Positions 63,527 through 64,000 of a DNA stretch of 64,000 nucleotides are shown piece after piece. Position 1 is the stretch's first letter; each line of letters opens with the position of its first letter. A program made the translations under genes and the position numbers. The notes under the pieces are model-generated. The model had not been told where the DNA came from. It saw only the letters and a program-made list of their open reading frames with translations, and searched no databases. Source of the stretch: Pseudomonadales bacterium (GTDB taxonomy: Bacteria > Pseudomonadota > Gammaproteobacteria > Pseudomonadales > Ketobacteraceae); contig PAPM01000038.1 in the NCBI GenBank assembly GCA_002708905.1, forward strand, positions 1 through 64,000, in the 5' to 3' direction.

Positions 63527-64000
63527 TTAATAGGGGTCCACCTGATGGGCATCGATGCGATAACCGGCGTGGGCAAGGTCCCCCACAAACAGCTCTGTTT
63601 TCAGCACGCCGGTAACCCAAACCACATCATACAGTTTACGAATCTCCGCCCCCTCCTTCTCCTTCGTTCTCACCAGTATGGTTTGATTGGCCGGTGGTGG
63701 CGGCACATGAATACAAGCGCCAAAATAGGGAACCAGCAGAAACTCAGATGTACGCTTGCCGTCAGTTTCCAGCGGCACCACATAACCCGGTATTTTTACC
63801 AGCGCATTGTTTAACTCCGGTTTCACCGGAGCCGCTTTGTAAGCCGCATCGATCTTCGCCATCATTTCTTTCAGAATGGGATCGTCGTCGGCCAACTCAC
63901 TCAGGCGATATTTGGTGTCATATTCCGCCACAATCAGATCCGCGTTGTAGCCGTCCGGAATCAAATCTTCCCATTCGATTTCCCTGGGTTGATTGTCCGC
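63527..64000 (-). CDS. DUF3299 protein, 5' end beyond the window
   Basis: The C-terminal 157 residues of a DUF3299-family protein. The reading frame runs open to the right edge, starting in DNQPREIEWEDLIPDGY, so the true start is outside. Family blocks: VKIPGYVVPLETDGKRTSEF, LLVPYFGACIHVPPPPANQT, and VWVTGVLKTELF. Family members usually begin with a signal peptide and are thought to be periplasmic or lipoproteins. The function is unknown; a possible link with metal or transport operons is seen elsewhere. It converges with rsmE (14 bases). Confidence 0.85.
   Translation of the reverse strand, partial: ADNQPREIEWEDLIPDGYNADLIVAEYDTKYRLSELADDDPILKEMMAKIDAAYKAAPVKPELNNALVKIPGYVVPLETDGKRTSEFLLVPYFGACIHVPPPPANQTILVRTKEKEGAEIRKLYDVVWVTGVLKTELFVGDLAHAGYRIDAHQVDPY

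Overview
The window looks like the chromosome of a free-living, probably marine gammaproteobacterium that fixes nitrogen. The genus cannot be fixed from the sequence alone. The nif genes are close to the Azotobacter / Pseudomonas stutzeri type in order and in protein sequence: nifHDKT-Y-orf-lrv on one side, nifLA, nifB-fdxN-nifO-nifQ-rhodanese-grx and rnfABCDGEH on the other. NifA is of the NifL-controlled kind.

Layout. (1) 1-0.7 kb: a truncated potassium-channel gene abutting a frameshifted Ig-like fragment, an apparent recombination scar. (2) 0.9-6.5 kb: a large secreted nine-repeat protein, a GNAT acetyltransferase and a membrane diguanylate cyclase. (3) 6.6-15.9 kb: a five-gene minus-strand operon of transglutaminase-like, circularly permuted ATP-grasp and alpha-E proteins, a predicted peptide-ligation/modification system. 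(4) 16.3-20.1 kb: a duplicated-domain lipoprotein, a ferredoxin reductase, a small coiled-coil protein and a Na/Pi symporter. (5) 20.3-45.4 kb: the nitrogen-fixation island. (6) 45.5-48.7 kb: a TetR regulator facing a three-gene operon with two short-chain dehydrogenases, with a perfect operator palindrome between them. (7) 48.8-50.4 kb: purEK. (8) 50.7-58.3 kb: a 2OG-oxygenase-like protein, an alpha/beta hydrolase, then the methyl-cycle genes (ArsR-methyltransferase, metK, ahcY, metF) and a phosphomannomutase. (9) 58.4-64 kb: bioA, a TetR/SRPBCC pair, a nonsense-interrupted DUF2236 gene, DinB, rsmE and a DUF3299 gene running off the right edge.

How the nif island works. Seven candidate -24/-12 (sigma54) promoters, all with exact GG-N10-GC spacing, lie before nifH, the SIR2-like gene, the nifX-like gene, nif11, nifB, nifLA and rnfA. 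Each has a TGT-N10-ACA NifA box upstream, so the island reads as one NifA regulon that includes its own regulator. NifHDK form nitrogenase. NifB, NifQ, NifO, FdxN, Grx/BolA and four proteins with a NifX-type cofactor domain (NifY, NafY, NifX-like, NifB C-terminus) serve metallocluster synthesis and delivery. RnfABCDGEH would supply low-potential electrons. nifENX, nifUSV, nifW, nifZ and nifM are not in this window and must lie elsewhere if the strain fixes nitrogen.

The least explained parts are the sigma54-controlled SIR2-like/Fe-S oxidoreductase pair, the small two-gene-flanked insert at 29.3-31.0 kb (Cys protein, NifX-like, Nif11), and the ATP-grasp/alpha-E/transglutaminase operon. No tRNA, rRNA, CRISPR array or insertion sequence was seen.
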